NCBI GenBank assembly: GCA_020723545.1
Contig: DYIS01000039.1
Location: forward strand, 1-13,258
Source of the DNA: Ktedonobacter racemifer
GTDB lineage: Bacteria; Chloroflexota; DTOL01; JACQYG01
Reading direction: 5' to 3'
DNA: 13,258 bases
A program made the position numbers and the translations under genes. The notes below the pieces were generated by a model, which saw only the letters and a program-made list of their open reading frames with translations, was not told the DNA's origin and ran no database searches. Of the stretch, positions 12,890 through 13,258 are shown piece by piece. Within the stretch, counting starts at the first letter, position 1, and every line of letters starts with the position of its first letter.

Positions 12890-13258
12890 ATGCCTATGGG
12901 ATATGTCGGTAAACGCATCGCCAGGGTTGACTCTCCGGATAAGGTGACCGGCAAGAGCATATTCCCGGCGGACCTGTATTTCGACGGCATGCTCCACGCC
13001 AAGGTGCTGTGGAGCGAATATCCCCACGCCAGGATACTGGGCATCGACGCCAGCGCAGCCAGGGCCTACCCGGGCGTGGTGGCCGTGCTCACCGCTGAGG
13101 ACGTCCCGGTAAACGAATACGGCATCAACATCATGGACCAGAGGATATTGGCTCAGGAGAAGGTGCGCTCGGTGGGCGACCCGGTGGCCCTGGTCATTGC
13201 CGAGAGCGAGAGGACTGCCGGGGCCGCTCGCCGGCTCATTGTGGTCGAGTATCAAGAA
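12890..13258 (+). CDS. Molybdopterin-binding large subunit of the molybdenum hydroxylase, N-terminal 123 residues only
   Basis: An open frame runs from ATG at 12890 to the window end with no stop. It begins V-G-K-R-I-A-R-V-D-S-P-D-K-V-T-G-K and continues with G-M-L-H-A-K-V-L-W-S and P-H-A-R-I, the N-terminal a/b-hammerhead domain of aldehyde oxidase/xanthine dehydrogenase large subunits. The segment V-R-S-V-G-D-P-V-A-L-V-I-A also fits. The active-site loop that separates CO dehydrogenase (Cys-bearing) from other hydroxylases lies beyond the edge, so the substrate cannot be told. GGAGGG precedes the ATG by 9 bases inside the end of the small-subunit gene; M3 (12896) is an alternative start. 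Confidence 0.92.
   Translation, partial: MPMGYVGKRIARVDSPDKVTGKSIFPADLYFDGMLHAKVLWSEYPHARILGIDASAARAYPGVVAVLTAEDVPVNEYGINIMDQRILAQEKVRSVGDPVALVIAESERTAGAARRLIVVEYQE

Noticed and set aside
11867..13255. 462-codon open frame on the minus strand across the molybdenum hydroxylase genes
   Set aside because: It lies antisense to three genes with complete cofactor motifs. Its residues are Arg/Ser/Pro-rich without domain motifs, as expected of a GC-rich shadow frame.
1..13258. tRNA, rRNA, CRISPR arrays, transposases or attachment sites
   Set aside because: None seen by eye on either strand: no regularly spaced repeats, no transposase-like protein and no cloverleaf candidate in the short gaps.

Overview
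The window is a GC-rich bacterial chromosome segment, densely coded in the centre. It has ordinary housekeeping genes (mutS, a dGTPase-like gene), a toxin-antitoxin-like region at the left edge, and two kinds of molybdenum enzyme around an indolepyruvate:ferredoxin oxidoreductase on the right. Ferredoxin-linked 2-oxoacid chemistry suggests an anaerobe or facultative anaerobe. The MutS N-terminus and the composition look like Chloroflexota (Anaerolineae- or Dehalococcoidia-like). That assignment is an impression from protein style, not a measured result.

Left region (1-1450, minus strand). A three-gene unit runs leftward: a nucleotidyltransferase (MNT) gene, a HEPN gene overlapping it by 20 bp, and the first codons of a third gene with a very strong ribosome site. 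A second, stand-alone MNT gene (1067-1450) lies behind it. That gene has a near-consensus promoter placing the start codon almost at the transcript's 5' end, and a perfect 11-bp inverted repeat just after its stop.

Middle region (1500-5937). mutS (start 1650) has an extended -10 promoter. It converges on a broken half-size UPF0016/GDT1-type transporter gene, interrupted by an in-frame amber codon immediately after the signature motif E-L-G-D-K-T. Two GC hairpins separate the pair. The HD-domain dGTPase-like gene diverges from the broken gene.

Right region (5938-13258, all plus strand). A DMSO-reductase-family molybdopterin oxidoreductase starts with GTG directly after the dgt stop codon. After a 247-bp gap with its own promoter come iorA (TTG start) and iorB. 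A short motif, TTTACTAG-N2/3-AGAA, occurs twice upstream of iorA and once just upstream of iorB. A glycerophosphodiester phosphodiesterase gene follows. The window then ends in a xanthine-dehydrogenase/CO-dehydrogenase-like set in the order FAD subunit, [2Fe-2S] subunit, molybdenum subunit, the last cut by the window edge.

How the genes may work together: IorAB oxidises aryl-pyruvates to aryl-acetyl-CoA with ferredoxin. The flanking molybdenum enzymes could act on upstream or downstream intermediates of the same aromatic or heterocyclic catabolism, but their substrates cannot be read from the sequence. No rRNA, tRNA, CRISPR array or insertion sequence was recognised. After start correction, no gene-free stretch exceeds 300 bases.
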